A DNA stretch of 64,000 bases from NCBI RefSeq assembly GCF_023517775.1, contig NZ_CP082904.1:4092001-4156000 (forward strand). The letters are read 5' to 3'. A model generated the notes under the pieces. It saw nothing but the letters and a program-made list of their open reading frames with translations. It was not told the DNA's origin and did not search any database. The translations under genes and the position numbers were made by a program. The stretch comes from Mixta hanseatica. GTDB taxonomy: Bacteria; Pseudomonadota; Gammaproteobacteria; Enterobacterales; Enterobacteriaceae. Positions within the stretch are counted from its first letter, which is position 1, and every line of letters begins with the position of its first letter. Shown in pieces: positions 54,712-64,000 of this stretch.

Positions 54712-55533
54712 TTAAATGCCGTCGCCGAACTCGAAACCGGGGATGGTGCCGTTAAAATGCTGATCCATATCCATGGATGGCTTATCGCTGGCCGGTTTGC
54801 CAACGATGCGTGCCGGCACGCCAGCAGCGGTGGTATGCGGCGGCACCGGCTGCAACACCACCGAACCGGCGCCGATTTTCGCGCCGCGACCGACTTCAAT
54901 ATTGCCCAGAATTTTCGCGCCAGCGCCAATCATCACCCCTTCACGAATTTTAGGATGGCGATCGCCGCTGGTTTTGCCCGTCCCACCCAGGGTAACCGAC
55001 TGCAGGATAGAGACATCGTTCTCAACTACTGCTGTTTCACCTATCACGATGCCGGTCGCGTGGTCGAGCATAATGCCGCAGCCGATACGCGCGGCCGGAT
55101 GGATATCAACGGCAAAAGAGACGGAAATTTCGTTTTGCAGATAGACCGCCAATGCACGACGGCCCTCGTTCCACAGCCAGTGACCGATACGATAGGCCTG
55201 CAGCGCATGGAAACCTTTCAAATAGAGCAGTGGCGTTGAGTATTTATCTATCGCCGGATCGCGCTGGCGAACGGCCAGAATATCGCGGGCCGCAGCGGCA
55301 ATCATGGAAGGATCGTGGCGATACGCCTCTTCCACAATCTCGCGAATAGCAATGGCAGGCATAATGGCATTCGCCAGCTTGTTAGCCAGCATATAACTTA
55401 GCGCGCCGCCGAGGTTCTCATGTTTAAGCAATGTCGCGTGAAAAAAGCTGGCCAGCATGGGTTCACAATCTGCAAGGGCACGCCCTTCCGCTTTAATGTT
55501 ATTCCAGACCAGTTGTAACTCTTCATCCGACAT
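54712..55533 (-). CDS. cysE: Serine O-acetyltransferase
   Basis: A 273-residue left-handed beta-helix enzyme making O-acetylserine, the first step of cysteine synthesis. N-terminal helical domain (1-140), then hexapeptide repeats, with catalytic-site segment DIHPAARIGCGIMLDHATG and the C-terminal tail ending FEFGDGI that binds O-acetylserine sulfhydrylase. ATG 55533 gives E. coli length; 16 extra upstream codons are disregarded. Confidence 0.96.
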   Translation of the reverse strand: MSDEELQLVWNNIKAEGRALADCEPMLASFFHATLLKHENLGGALSYMLANKLANAIMPAIAIREIVEEAYRHDPSMIAAAARDILAVRQRDPAIDKYSTPLLYLKGFHALQAYRIGHWLWNEGRRALAVYLQNEISVSFAVDIHPAARIGCGIMLDHATGIVIGETAVVENDVSILQSVTLGGTGKTSGDRHPKIREGVMIGAGAKILGNIEVGRGAKIGAGSVVLQPVPPHTTAAGVPARIVGKPASDKPSMDMDQHFNGTIPGFEFGDGI

Positions 55534-55605
55534 TGCTCTCTCCCGATAAAAAAATAGCGTCCGGTTCGCCCGAGACGCCACAGGTATTCAGCCGGGTCTC
55601 CCGCC

Positions 55606-56625
55606 TCAGCGACTGCCGTTTTCATCCTTGCGGGTACGTCCCAGCAGATTCAATGCTGCCTCGCGCGCCGATTTTTCGCAATACAATACCTGATAAATTT
55701 GCTCGGTTATTGGCATTTCAACGCCATAGCGTGCCGCCAACGCGCGCACTTCTTTGGTGTTGCGGTAGCCTTCTACGACCTGACCTATCTGCGCCTGAGC
55801 GCTTTCCACATCTTCGCCCTGGCCCAGCATGATGCCGAAACGGCGGTTACGAGACTGATTATCAGTACAGGTCAGCACCAAATCGCCCAGCCCCGCCATG
55901 CCCATAAAGGTAGTGGCATCGGCGCCTAGTGCCTCGCCAAGCCGGCTCATCTCCGCCAGCCCACGGGTAATCAATGCGGTACGCGCGTTCGCCCCAAAGC
56001 CGATGCCGTCAGAAATACCCGCGCCGATGGCGATAACGTTTTTCACCGCGCCACCCAGCTGCACGCCGATAAAGTCAGGGTTGTTATAGACGCGGAAGCT
56101 CTTGCCGCAGTGCAACAACTGTTGCAGATCGTCAGCAAACTGCGGATCGGTCGCGGCCAGCGCAATAGCGGTAGGCAGCCCCGCCGCCAGCTCTTTCGCG
56201 AAGGTCGGGCCGGAGATCACCGCCAACGGCAGCGTATCGCCAACGATATCGCGCGCCACATCCTGCAGTAAACGCCCGGTCTCGCGCTCCAGCCCTTTGG
56301 TCGCCCAAACAATACGCGAGTCGGCGCGCAAATGCGGCTTAATCTGCTGCAGCACGTCGCCAAAAACATGGCTAGGCACCACAATCAGCAAGTCACGGCT
56401 GGCGGCAACGGCCTGAGTGAGGTCGGGTTCGGTAGAAAGGGTGGCAGGAAAAGGCACGTCCGGCAGAAAAGCCACGTTGCAACGATCGGCTTCCAGCTGG
56501 GCCAGATGTTGAGGATTATGGCCCCACAACAGCACCTGGTGGCCGTTGCGGGCTAAGGTAATTGCCAGTGCGGTGCCGTATGATCCGGCACCGAGCACGG
56601 TAACTGCTGCGTTACGCGTATTCAT
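55606..56625 (-). CDS. gpsA: Glycerol-3-phosphate dehydrogenase [NAD(P)+]
   Basis: A 339-residue enzyme that makes glycerol 3-phosphate for phospholipids. NAD(P) motif [13 protein letters not shown] at the N-terminus; catalytic Lys in [13 protein letters not shown] and the segment [15 protein letters not shown]. Its start overlaps the secB stop (TGATG), indicating translational coupling in the operon secB-gpsA-cysE. Confidence 0.96.
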   Translation of the reverse strand: MNTRNAAVTVLGAGSYGTALAITLARNGHQVLLWGHNPQHLAQLEADRCNVAFLPDVPFPATLSTEPDLTQAVAASRDLLIVVPSHVFGDVLQQIKPHLRADSRIVWATKGLERETGRLLQDVARDIVGDTLPLAVISGPTFAKELAAGLPTAIALAATDPQFADDLQQLLHCGKSFRVYNNPDFIGVQLGGAVKNVIAIGAGISDGIGFGANARTALITRGLAEMSRLGEALGADATTFMGMAGLGDLVLTCTDNQSRNRRFGIMLGQGEDVESAQAQIGQVVEGYRNTKEVRALAARYGVEMPITEQIYQVLYCEKSAREAALNLLGRTRKDENGSR

Positions 56626-57086
56626 CAGGCATCCTGACGAGGTTCGCCGCCTTCTTGCTGCTGCAGGTAGTTCATAAACAGCGCATCGAAGTTAACCGGC
56701 GCAAGGTTAAGCTGCGGGAAGGTGCCGCGTGAAACCAGACTGGTGATGCACTCACGGGCGTACGGGAACAAAATATTCGGGCAGTAAGCGCCAAGGCAAT
56801 GCGCCATCTGGGTGCCTTCGATGCCGGAAATAGTAAAGATACCCGCCTGCTGCACTTCGCACAGGAATGCGGTTTCCGTACCGACGGAGGCGGTTACCGT
56901 TACGCGCAGCACCACTTCATAGATGCCTTCAGCCAGCTGGCTGGAAGCGGTATCCAGATCCAGTTTGACTTCCGGCTCCCACTCTTTCTGAAAAACCTGC
57001 GGCGCGTTAGGCGCTTCGAAAGAAATATCTTTCGTATAGATACGCTGGATCTGGAATGACATTTCGCTGGTGTTTTGTTCTGACAT
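56625..57086 (-). CDS. secB: Protein-export chaperone SecB
   Basis: A 153-residue tetrameric chaperone that keeps preproteins unfolded and delivers them to Sec[16 protein letters not shown] and [18 protein letters not shown] are the typical segments; the C-terminus binds SecA. ATG 57086 matches E. coli SecB. It follows grxC after about 50 bases. Confidence 0.96.
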   Translation of the reverse strand: MSEQNTSEMSFQIQRIYTKDISFEAPNAPQVFQKEWEPEVKLDLDTASSQLAEGIYEVVLRVTVTASVGTETAFLCEVQQAGIFTISGIEGTQMAHCLGAYCPNILFPYARECITSLVSRGTFPQLNLAPVNFDALFMNYLQQQEGGEPRQDA

Positions 57087-57138
57087 TGTTATTGAGTCCT
57101 GTAAGTTAAAAAAATCCATCGTGGCGCCAGTTAAGCCT

Positions 57139-57390
57139 TTATTTCAGCAAAGGATCAAGACCTTCGCGGCTATCCAGCGCATAAAGATCGTCACAACCGC
57201 CGATGTGTTGTGCGTCGATAAAAATCTGCGGTACGGTAGTCCGGCCGCTGCGTTTAATCATTTCTTCGCGTTTATCCGCATCGCCATCAATCGGGATCTC
57301 CTGGAAAACCACGCCTTTCTGAGTCAGCAGCGCTTTTGCCCGGTGGCAGTAAGGACAGGTTGCTTTGGTATAGATCTCTACATTAGCCAT
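57139..57390 (-). CDS. grxC: Glutaredoxin 3
   Basis: An 83-residue glutaredoxin with active site CPYC (Cys12 and Cys15) in [11 protein letters not shown] and the TVPQIF and GGCDDL segments. It reduces disulfides and protein-glutathione mixed disulfides with glutathione. ATG 57390 gives E. coli length. Neighbours yibN and secB are as in E. coli. Confidence 0.96.
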   Translation of the reverse strand: MANVEIYTKATCPYCHRAKALLTQKGVVFQEIPIDGDADKREEMIKRSGRTTVPQIFIDAQHIGGCDDLYALDSREGLDPLLK

Positions 57391-57408
57391 TTTCAGCACC
57401 TTTTAAAG

Positions 57409-57840
57409 TTATTTACCGCGTACCAGCGGCAGATTTTCACTGCTCCAGCCAGCAATACCATCTTTCAGTACGCTGACCTGCTCGAAACCTGCTGCGCTCA
57501 GCTGAGATGCAGCTTCAAAAGCGGAGGTCCCTGTCGCGCAGACTACAATTATGGGCTGAGCTTTATGCTTTTCCAATTCGCTGAAAGCGCCCTTTTTGAT
57601 ATCCGCCGCCAGAATATTATGCGCACCGGAAATATGACCTTTACGAAACTCGTCGCGGGAGCGGGTATCCACAACCACCGCATCTTCCTTGTTAATCAGG
57701 CGAGTCGCTTCGCCACGGCTGATGGTTTTAACTTTGGAAAACATGCCTTTAAACGTGGTCACGATCACCAAAACCAGCAATACGACCCATGCCAGACAAA
57801 GAATGGGGTGATTGCTTGCGAATTGCATAATTTCTTGCAT
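57409..57840 (-). CDS. yibN: Membrane-anchored rhodanese-like protein YibN
   Basis: A 143-residue protein with one N-terminal membrane segment (about 11-31) and a rhodanese domain ([16 protein letters not shown]). At the sulfurtransferase site it reads VVCATGTSA, with Cys101; as I recall E. coli YibN has no Cys there. A loop Cys suggests this homologue can be catalytic. ATG 57840 gives MQEIMQF, matching E. coli; upstream TTG is not used. First gene of yibN-grxC-secB-gpsA-cysE. Confidence 0.92.
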   Translation of the reverse strand: MQEIMQFASNHPILCLAWVVLLVLVIVTTFKGMFSKVKTISRGEATRLINKEDAVVVDTRSRDEFRKGHISGAHNILAADIKKGAFSELEKHKAQPIIVVCATGTSAFEAASQLSAAGFEQVSVLKDGIAGWSSENLPLVRGK

Positions 57841-58221
57841 GAGGGGTAACAACTCCCGACAGGGTTAATAAGCGAAAAATAGGTTTCTGAGTATACCTAC
57901 GCCACCTCGCATGTACAGCCGCGAAGCGGTAAGAGTGTTGTTTTCTGCCGTATAAAACCGAAAAAATTTGCCGCGGCGCAAACAATACCTAAACCCGACC
58001 AAGAAAAGAGACGGCAAAGGCGGCAATTATCCGCTAATGTCCTTTTAATAAAGCGAATTGCGCCTCTCGCTACCCGTTATGCGGCGAAAGAAAGCGGTTT
58101 GAAACGAACAGAAACGCAAAAGCATTGCCCATCGCTGGCAAGCGGCTATTCATCATGGAATAATCGACGCCTTATGAGGGAAAAAGCATCAGTTTTACAT
58201 TCATGGACTTCAGGTAACTTT
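57841..58221. other. yibN-envC intergenic region without gpmM
   Basis: A 381-base stretch with no supported gene. In E. coli gpmM (gpmI), the cofactor-independent phosphoglycerate mutase, lies between yibN and envC; no trace of it is seen here. Only promoter sequence for the divergent yibN and envC is expected. Confidence 0.6.
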
Positions 58222-59481
58222 ATGGCCGGTTACGCGCCGTTACGCAGCAACCTGTCCGCACTCTCCGTCAGCCTGTTATGCGCTGGCGTACTGCTGTTGC
58301 CGCTGCATGCCAGCGCCGCGGATGATAATAAATCCCAGCTTAAATCTATTCAGCAAGACATCGCTGAAAAAGAGAAAAGCGTTCGCTTACAGAAAGAACA
58401 ACGCAGCAAACTACTGGATCAGCTGCAAAGCCAGGAAAAAATCATTGCCGAAGCCAGCCGTAAGCTGCGGCAAACCCAGCAGCAGCTGACCCGCCTGAAC
58501 AAAGAGATCGACGCGCTCAACCACTCTATCGCCCAACTGCAAAAACAGCAGACGCAGCAGGAAAACCTGCTGGCGCAGCAGCTTGATGCGGCTTTCCGTC
58601 AGGGCAAGCATAGCGGCCTGCAACTTTTGCTCAGCGGCGAAGAGAGCCAGCGCAGCGAGCGCATCCTTTCTTATTTTGGTTATCTCAACGAAGCGCGGCA
58701 AAAAAGCATCGATGAGCTGCAGAAAACGCGGCGCGATCTGGCGATGCAAAAAGCAGATTTACTGAACAAACAGAACCAACAGAAATCCTTGTTGAGCGAA
58801 CAGCAAACGCAGCAGACCCGCCTGGAGCAGGCGCGTGTCGCGCGCAAGAAAACGCTCTCGACGCTGGAAAGCGCGCTGGAAAAAGATCAGGCCGACCTGG
58901 TTGAGATGCGTCAGAACGAAAGCCGCCTACAGGATAAAATTGCCCGCGCCGAACGCGAAGCAAAAGCGCGCGCCGAACGTGAGGCGCGTGAGGCGGAGCA
59001 GGTGCGTAAACGCCAGGCGCAGGCGAAAGCTAAAGGCTCTACCTATAAACCCACCGAAAGCGAGCGTTCGCTGATGTCGCGCACCGGTGGTCTGGGCCGT
59101 CCCGGCGGTCAGGCATTCTGGCCGGTGCGGGGCCATATTCAACATCGTTTCGGTGAAGCGCTGCAGGGCGAGCTGCGCTGGAAAGGGCTGGTGATCGATG
59201 CGCCGGAAGGTACCGAAGTTAAAGCCATCGCCGACGGGCGCGTGCTGATGGCCGACTGGCTGCAAGGCTACGGGCTGGTCGTGGTGGTCGAACATGGTAA
59301 AGGCGACATGAGCCTGTACGGCTATAACCAGAGCGCGTTGGTTACTACCGGCGCGCAGGTGAAGGCCGGACAGCCGATCGCGCTGGTCGGCACCAGCGGC
59401 GGCCGCGGCACGCCGTCACTCTATTTCGAAATCCGTCGTCAGGGACAGGCGGTCAATCCACTCCCGTGGTTAGGAAGATAA
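58222..59481 (+). CDS. envC: Murein hydrolase activator EnvC
   Basis: A 419-residue periplasmic factor that activates AmiA and AmiB at the division site. Signal peptide (about 1-33), long coiled coils (about 35-270), then a LytM domain with RGHIQHRFGEA and VVVVEHGKGDMSLYGYN. The metal-ligand His residues of active LytM enzymes are replaced (LRWKGLVIDA), as in E. coli EnvC, so it acts as activator only. I chose ATG 58222 because it restores E. coli length; the frame is open 41 codons further. Confidence 0.92.
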   Translation: MAGYAPLRSNLSALSVSLLCAGVLLLPLHASAADDNKSQLKSIQQDIAEKEKSVRLQKEQRSKLLDQLQSQEKIIAEASRKLRQTQQQLTRLNKEIDALNHSIAQLQKQQTQQENLLAQQLDAAFRQGKHSGLQLLLSGEESQRSERILSYFGYLNEARQKSIDELQKTRRDLAMQKADLLNKQNQQKSLLSEQQTQQTRLEQARVARKKTLSTLESALEKDQADLVEMRQNESRLQDKIARAEREAKARAEREAREAEQVRKRQAQAKAKGSTYKPTESERSLMSRTGGLGRPGGQAFWPVRGHIQHRFGEALQGELRWKGLVIDAPEGTEVKAIADGRVLMADWLQGYGLVVVVEHGKGDMSLYGYNQSALVTTGAQVKAGQPIALVGTSGGRGTPSLYFEIRRQGQAVNPLPWLGR

Positions 59482-60399
59482 GTGTTGTTTTCAGTTAAAA
59501 AAATGGCCGCAGCGCTAAGCGGCCTGCTGTTCGCCTGCTCGGCGAATGCCGGTAAGCTGGCGATTGTGATTGATGATTTCGGCTATCGGCCACAGCAGGA
59601 AAATCAGGTGCTGCAGATGCCGAACGCCATTTCGGTAGCGGTGCTGCCCACAGCTCCGCACGCGCGTGAAATGGCGACCAAAGCCCACCAGCACGGGCAC
59701 GAAGTGCTGATTCATCTGCCGATGGCGCCGCTCAGCAAGCAGCCGCTGGAGCGCGATACGCTCCAGCCGGAAATGAGCCCGGAGGAAATTGCGCGCATTA
59801 TTCATAACGCGGTAAGCAACGTGCCTTACGCCGTCGGCATGAATAATCATATGGGCAGTAAGATGACCTCCAGCCTGCCGGGCATGCAAAAAGTGATGCA
59901 GGTGCTGGATCACTATAGCTTTTACTTTCTCGACAGCATGACCATCGGCAATAGCCAGGCCACGCGCGCTGCCGCCGGCACGCGGGTAAAAGTGATTAAG
60001 CGCCGCGTGTTCCTTGATGATAATCAGAACGAAGCGGAGATTCGTAAACAGTTTAATCGCGCGGTGCATCTGGCGCAGCGCAACGGTTCAGCGATTGCGA
60101 TTGGTCATCCTCATCCCTCTACGGTTCGCGTTCTGCAACAGATGCTGCCCAACCTGCCTGCCGACGTGACGCTGGTGCGCCCCAGTCAGCTCTTGAATGA
60201 GCCGCAGTCGACGAGCCATAGCGCGCCTGCGCCAGCAGCGCCGAAAGCGATGCCGAAACCGCGTAATCCGTTCCGCGGCGTTGCGGTCTGCCGCCCGGCG
60301 CAGCCGTTAGCGCCAGTCCCGGCAACGCGCGCGCTAAGCGTGATTACTGAGAGCGTGGAGCAAAGCCCGGTGGTGAAAAAGATCGGCAGTCTGTTTTGA
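59482..60399 (+). CDS. yibQ: Divergent polysaccharide deacetylase family protein YibQ
   Basis: A 305-residue exported protein of the polysaccharide deacetylase 2 family. Signal peptide MAAALSGLLFACSANA, then LAIVIDDFGYRP, NNHMGSKMT and GHPHPSTV, which are the domain's conserved loops; after about residue 240 comes a Pro- and Ala-rich tail. The start is GTG 59482, abutting the envC stop with AGGAAG upstream, so it is coupled to envC. Substrate unknown. Confidence 0.9.
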   Translation: MLFSVKKMAAALSGLLFACSANAGKLAIVIDDFGYRPQQENQVLQMPNAISVAVLPTAPHAREMATKAHQHGHEVLIHLPMAPLSKQPLERDTLQPEMSPEEIARIIHNAVSNVPYAVGMNNHMGSKMTSSLPGMQKVMQVLDHYSFYFLDSMTIGNSQATRAAAGTRVKVIKRRVFLDDNQNEAEIRKQFNRAVHLAQRNGSAIAIGHPHPSTVRVLQQMLPNLPADVTLVRPSQLLNEPQSTSHSAPAPAAPKAMPKPRNPFRGVAVCRPAQPLAPVPATRALSVITESVEQSPVVKKIGSLF

Positions 60400-60485
60400 T
60401 ATATTGGCCATCGTCAGGACGGCAGTAAATCCTTATAATGCCGCCCTGATCATTTCCTCCTTCGTGAGCGTAAGGATATGGCGCG

Positions 60486-61718
60486 ATGACGCAAGCTCGA
60501 CAAAAAATCCTGTTGCTGGATAACGGCAGAGAATGGGGCGGCGGCACGAACAGTATGCTGGAGCTGCTGAAGCGCATCGATCGCGAGCGTTTCGATATTA
60601 CCTGCTGTTTTTATTACAATTACCAGCGCGGCGAGGGTGAAACCATCGAGTCGGTGCTGAACGCCATCGGCATTCCGGTCATCTTTATTCCGCAGCGCAA
60701 ACAGCCCGTTTCGGCCAAGCTGCAAAAAGAGCTGCTGCGCTCACTGCTGTTTTTCAGCCGCTCGCTGAAAAAGCGCGTGGTCGATATTATCGATCGCCGC
60801 TGGCGCGTTGCGCCTAATGCGCGCAGGCTGCGTGAACTGCTGCTTCAGGGCAATTTCACGACGCTGTATATGAATAACCAGCCCAGCACCAACGTCGAAG
60901 GTTATCTGGCGGTCGCCGATCTTCCTGTGGGTCTGGTGCAGCATTGCCGCATTGAGCCGCTGCTGACGCCGCAGCTGGTGCGAATGATCAATCAGCGGGT
61001 CGATAAGGTGATTGCCGTTTCTCACGGCGTTTGCCAAACGCTGCGTGCCAGCGGCGTGGACGCCTCCCGCTGCTTTACGGTTTCTAACGCCATTGATATT
61101 CATCAACCCCTGCCCGATCGTCATACGGTACGTGCTCGCCTTGGCCTGCCGGAAGACCGCTTTTTATTCGGCAGCATCGGCTCGCTGATTGTCCGCAAGG
61201 CAACGCACCATACCCTGCAGGCGCTGAGCGCCTTGCAATGCGCCTGCCCACAGATTAACTGGCATATGGTGGTGGTCGGGGCGGGTCCCGAGTTGAACAG
61301 CCTGCAACAGCTGGCGACGCGCGAAGGCATTGCCGATCGCGTAACGTTTACCGGCTTTCGCAATAATGCGCTTGATTATCTGGCGGCCATGGATGTTTTT
61401 GTACTGGCCTCTAAAAGTGAAGGCCTGCCACGCGTAGTGCTGGAGGCGATGCTGGTTAACACGGCAGTGATTGGCTCGAACGTCGTGGGCACCGCCGAGC
61501 TGGTCGATGATGGCCAGACCGGGCTGCTGTTTGAATATGGCGACACCGTGCGCCTTTGCGCGCATATGCAGGCGCTCAGTCAGGATAATGCTCTACGCCA
61601 GCAGCTGATTTCACAGGCGAATGCCAACGTTAAAGCCCACTACGCTATTGAAAACTATGTTGCGGGCGTCGAGGCCCTGCTGCAAAGCGTGGCAAAGGAA
61701 TCTTTTTCTCATGTTTAA
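60486..61718 (+). CDS. GT4 glycosyltransferase, probably for LPS or another surface glycan
   Basis: A 410-residue GT-B enzyme. An N-terminal domain opens KILLLDNGREWGGGTNSM; the C-terminal domain has GSIGSLIVRKATHH, a donor-binding loop and the retaining-GT4 motif ASKSEGLPRVVLEAML (E-x7-E). The fold is clear, but donor and acceptor cannot be told. At this place E. coli has waaH, which is a different gene. It overlaps the next gene by eight bases, so the two probably act together. Confidence 0.85.
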   Translation: MTQARQKILLLDNGREWGGGTNSMLELLKRIDRERFDITCCFYYNYQRGEGETIESVLNAIGIPVIFIPQRKQPVSAKLQKELLRSLLFFSRSLKKRVVDIIDRRWRVAPNARRLRELLLQGNFTTLYMNNQPSTNVEGYLAVADLPVGLVQHCRIEPLLTPQLVRMINQRVDKVIAVSHGVCQTLRASGVDASRCFTVSNAIDIHQPLPDRHTVRARLGLPEDRFLFGSIGSLIVRKATHHTLQALSALQCACPQINWHMVVVGAGPELNSLQQLATREGIADRVTFTGFRNNALDYLAAMDVFVLASKSEGLPRVVLEAMLVNTAVIGSNVVGTAELVDDGQTGLLFEYGDTVRLCAHMQALSQDNALRQQLISQANANVKAHYAIENYVAGVEALLQSVAKESFSHV

Positions 61719-62619
61719 TTTTTTGAATCCTCAATACCGTTATATCCAGTCGCGCCACAATATTCCCTATACGCAGGCGGATGTGCAGGGCGATATGCCG
61801 GTCACCTCGATTGTTATTCCCTGCACCGGCGCAGATTTTATTGAGGAGGCGGAGCTCAGCGCGCTGTTCGCTTCGCGCTATGCCAGCCAGGCAGAAGAGA
61901 TTGTAATTGTCAGCGATCAGCCCGCCGCGCTTTTCCGCAATTTGCCACCGAAGGCGCGCGTGGTGACGCTGACGGTGCCGGATCGTGAAGAAAGTTATCG
62001 TTACCGACAAATCTATCGTAGCCGGTTGATCAAAATTCAGGCGCCCCTCTATGCAGCAACTGAAAATATTTTGATGATTGACTCGGATTTAAACTTATTA
62101 AAAATGCCGAATATTTGTCCGAAAGAGAGACATATTTATTCCAGTTTTCGACAAGGGAAAATGGCAGCCAAACTAGAGGTCGGAACAGCAGAAAATAAAC
62201 CGACCTATTACCGAAACAGTATTCGCCCTTACCTGGTCGATCACGTTAATAGTGCTTTTCTCGTAGCAACGTGGAAAACCTGGAAACGGCTTTGTCCGTT
62301 ATGGAAAGCTCTTTTTGACGATACATGGCATTTAATGGACGATACGCAGCCCCCTACCGATCAGTTACCATTAGCGCTGTTGCTTGATATGCTGGATTTA
62401 AAAACGGTCAATCTGGGAGACTGGGTAAACTGGCCGGTTTCCAAACGTATCGGCGGGCAAGAATCCGTCATCCCAAAAGAGGTAATTGGCGCGCACGGTG
62501 GATTCCCGCTGAGCGAATGGCAGAAATATCTTCAGTCTGCTGATGCGATGTTGCTATTTAAAGGACAGGACTATACGCGCAAAGTGCGCTACCTGACCGA
62601 TGCGGAAAAGAAACAGTAA
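61711..62619 (+). CDS. Putative glycosyltransferase (GT-A fold), unassigned family
   Basis: A 302-residue protein. The start is ATG 61711 after AAGGAA, overlapping the preceding GT4 stop by eight bases. The N-terminal half reads like a nucleotide-sugar transferase: TSIVIPCTGADFIEEAEL, later NILMIDSDLNLLK, where DSD may bind metal and the sugar nucleotide. From about residue 140 on (DNA from 62060) the sequence is more AT-rich than the neighbours, and carries VNSAFLVATWKTW and IGAHGGFPLSEW. I cannot name the family with certainty. Confidence 0.75.
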   Translation: MFNFLNPQYRYIQSRHNIPYTQADVQGDMPVTSIVIPCTGADFIEEAELSALFASRYASQAEEIVIVSDQPAALFRNLPPKARVVTLTVPDREESYRYRQIYRSRLIKIQAPLYAATENILMIDSDLNLLKMPNICPKERHIYSSFRQGKMAAKLEVGTAENKPTYYRNSIRPYLVDHVNSAFLVATWKTWKRLCPLWKALFDDTWHLMDDTQPPTDQLPLALLLDMLDLKTVNLGDWVNWPVSKRIGGQESVIPKEVIGAHGGFPLSEWQKYLQSADAMLLFKGQDYTRKVRYLTDAEKKQ

Positions 62620-62664
62620 GCGTATGGCTGCCCGCCTTCTGCTGATGCGGGCAGCCATTAATGA

Positions 62665-63693
62665 TTAATCCCAGCTCAGCACCACTTTGCCTGAGCGACC
62701 AGAGCGCATCTCATCAAACCCCTGCTGGAATTCATCAATACTGTAGCGGTGGGTAATAATCGGCTGCAGGTCGAGACCCGACTGGATCAGCGCGGCCATT
62801 TTGTACCAGGTTTCAAACATCTCCCGACCATAAATTCCTTTAATAAATAATCCCTTAAAGATGACCTGATTCCAGTCAATCGCCATATCGGACGGCGGAA
62901 TGCCCAGCAGTGCGATACGTCCGCCGTGGTTCATCGCTTCCAGCATGGCGCGGAAGGCAGGCGGCGCGCCGGACATTTCCAGCCCGACATCAAAACCTTC
63001 AGTCATGCCCAGCTCGCCCATCACCTGCGACAGCGATTCACGGCTTACGTTAACCGCACGGGTAACGCCCATCTGACGCGCCAGCCCCAGACGATACTCA
63101 TTGACGTCGGTAATCACCACGTGACGTGCGCCGACATGTTTACACACTGCCGCCGCCATAATACCAATTGGCCCGGCGCCGGTAATCAGTACATCCTCGC
63201 CGACCAAATCAAAAGAGAGGGCGGTATGCACCGCATTGCCGAAGGGATCGAATATCGCCGCCAGCTCATCGGAAATGTTATCGGGGATCTTAAAGGCGTT
63301 AAACGCCGGGATTACCAAATATTCAGCGAAACAGCCCTGGCGGTTCACGCCCACGCCAACCGTATTCCGACAGAGGTGCGTGCGCCCGGCGCGGCAGTTA
63401 CGGCAGTGTCCGCAGGTGATATGCCCCTCTCCCGATACGCGATCGCCCACCTTGAAGCCTTTGACCTCCTGCCCCACCGCAACCACTTCGCCCACATATT
63501 CATGGCCGACAATCATTGGCACCGGAATAGTTTTTCGCGACCACTCATCCCAGTTATAAATATGGATATCGGTGCCGCAGATAGCGGTTTTACGGATTTT
63601 TATCAGCAAGTCGTTATGGCCCGGTTCTGGAATGGGCGCATCCGTTACCATCCATATCCCTTCCGTCGCCTTGAGTTTTGCCAATGCTTTCAT
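62665..63693 (-). CDS. tdh: L-threonine 3-dehydrogenase
   Basis: A 342-residue zinc dehydrogenase that oxidises threonine to 2-amino-3-ketobutyrate. Catalytic zinc ligands in [13 protein letters not shown] and GHEYVGEV; structural zinc in [18 protein letters not shown] motif [13 protein letters not shown] 63693 (after GAGGAG) gives E. coli length. It lies 11 bases downstream of kbl, so kbl-tdh is an operon. Confidence 0.97.
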   Translation of the reverse strand: MKALAKLKATEGIWMVTDAPIPEPGHNDLLIKIRKTAICGTDIHIYNWDEWSRKTIPVPMIVGHEYVGEVVAVGQEVKGFKVGDRVSGEGHITCGHCRNCRAGRTHLCRNTVGVGVNRQGCFAEYLVIPAFNAFKIPDNISDELAAIFDPFGNAVHTALSFDLVGEDVLITGAGPIGIMAAAVCKHVGARHVVITDVNEYRLGLARQMGVTRAVNVSRESLSQVMGELGMTEGFDVGLEMSGAPPAFRAMLEAMNHGGRIALLGIPPSDMAIDWNQVIFKGLFIKGIYGREMFETWYKMAALIQSGLDLQPIITHRYSIDEFQQGFDEMRSGRSGKVVLSWD

Positions 63694-63704
63694 CACGACT
63701 CTCC

Positions 63705-64000
63705 TCAGACGATGACGCCAAGCTGTTTACCAATGCGCGTAAAGGCATCAACCGCACGCTCAAGCTGCTGGCGCGTATGCCCGGCGGAAATTTGCGTACG
63801 AATACGCGCCTGTCCCTGCGGTACCACCGGATAGAAAAAGCCGGTCACGTAGATGCCTTCGTCCTGTAACAAACGCGCGAACACCTGCGCAACCTTCGCC
63901 TCGCCCAGCATCACCGGAATAATGGCATGATCGGCGCCAGCCAGCGTAAAGCCAGCATCGGTCAACGCCTGGCGAAAGTAGCGGGCGTTATCCCACAGAC
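63705..64000 (-). CDS. kbl: 2-amino-3-ketobutyrate CoA ligase, C-terminal part (5' end outside window)
   Basis: The last roughly 98 codons of kbl, which continues past the window. It makes acetyl-CoA and glycine from 2-amino-3-ketobutyrate, the product of Tdh. The segment [14 protein letters not shown] and [20 protein letters not shown] are the C-terminal landmarks of this PLP enzyme family. The adjacent tdh confirms the call. Confidence 0.95.
   Translation of the reverse strand, partial: LWDNARYFRQALTDAGFTLAGADHAIIPVMLGEAKVAQVFARLLQDEGIYVTGFFYPVVPQGQARIRTQISAGHTRQQLERAVDAFTRIGKQLGVIV

Overview
The window is a chromosomal segment of a gamma-proteobacterium of the Enterobacterales, most likely an Erwiniaceae member (Pantoea, Erwinia or Mixta type). 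This rests on two things: nearly every protein is a close relative of an E. coli K-12 protein in conserved gene order, and argG sits inside an argCBGH cluster, which E. coli lacks but Erwinia, Pantoea and Serratia relatives have. No rRNA, tRNA, complete insertion sequence, prophage or CRISPR array was recognised.

Layout. 1-5.1 kb: end of trmA, a small unknown gene, yijD-fabR, sthA, oxyR and a divergent peroxiredoxin-glutaredoxin hybrid with an OxyR site between them. 5.2-11 kb: argHGBC (minus) divergent from argE (plus), with two ArgR boxes between. 11.2-14.9 kb: ppc and metF with Met boxes. 14.9-23.7 kb: an accessory block, the least ordinary part of the window. It encodes a type I secretion ABC transporter, membrane fusion protein and TolC-like outer-membrane protein, followed by two family I.3 RTX lipases in tandem. 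It splits metF from metBL, which are neighbours in E. coli. Two of its five genes are broken: the TolC homologue by an in-frame amber codon and the first lipase by a one-base deletion. 23.7-28.2 kb: metL-metB, metJ with Met boxes, rpmE. 28.4-36.9 kb: priA, cytR, ftsN, hslVU, menA, rraA, zapB. 37.3-42.1 kb: glpF, glpK, glpX and emrD. 42.3-49.2 kb: fpr, yiiR, yiiQ, tpiA, cdh, sbp, pfkA, fieF.

49.2-51.4 kb is a second variable, AT-rich spot. It holds a 53-codon gene for a two-CxxC protein, a GT9 glycosyltransferase broken by an in-frame ochre codon, and a perfect six-copy octamer repeat. 51.4-57.8 kb: cpxP divergent from cpxRA with a perfect CpxR box, trmL, cysE-gpsA-secB-grxC-yibN. 58.2-62.6 kb: envC, yibQ and two overlapping glycosyltransferase-type genes at the place where E. 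coli carries one LPS gene; gpmM, which E. coli has beside envC, is absent here. 62.7 kb to the end: tdh and the end of kbl.

How the genes work together. Most of the window is housekeeping: arginine and methionine synthesis under ArgR and MetJ, glycerol uptake and use under GlpR/CRP, peroxide defence under OxyR, envelope stress under Cpx, and cell division (ftsN, zapB, envC). The accessory lipase secretion block should export extracellular lipases, but as read the outer-membrane component and one of the two lipases are disrupted. Three independent one-base disruptions in accessory genes point either to gene decay or to base-call errors, and resequencing would tell which.
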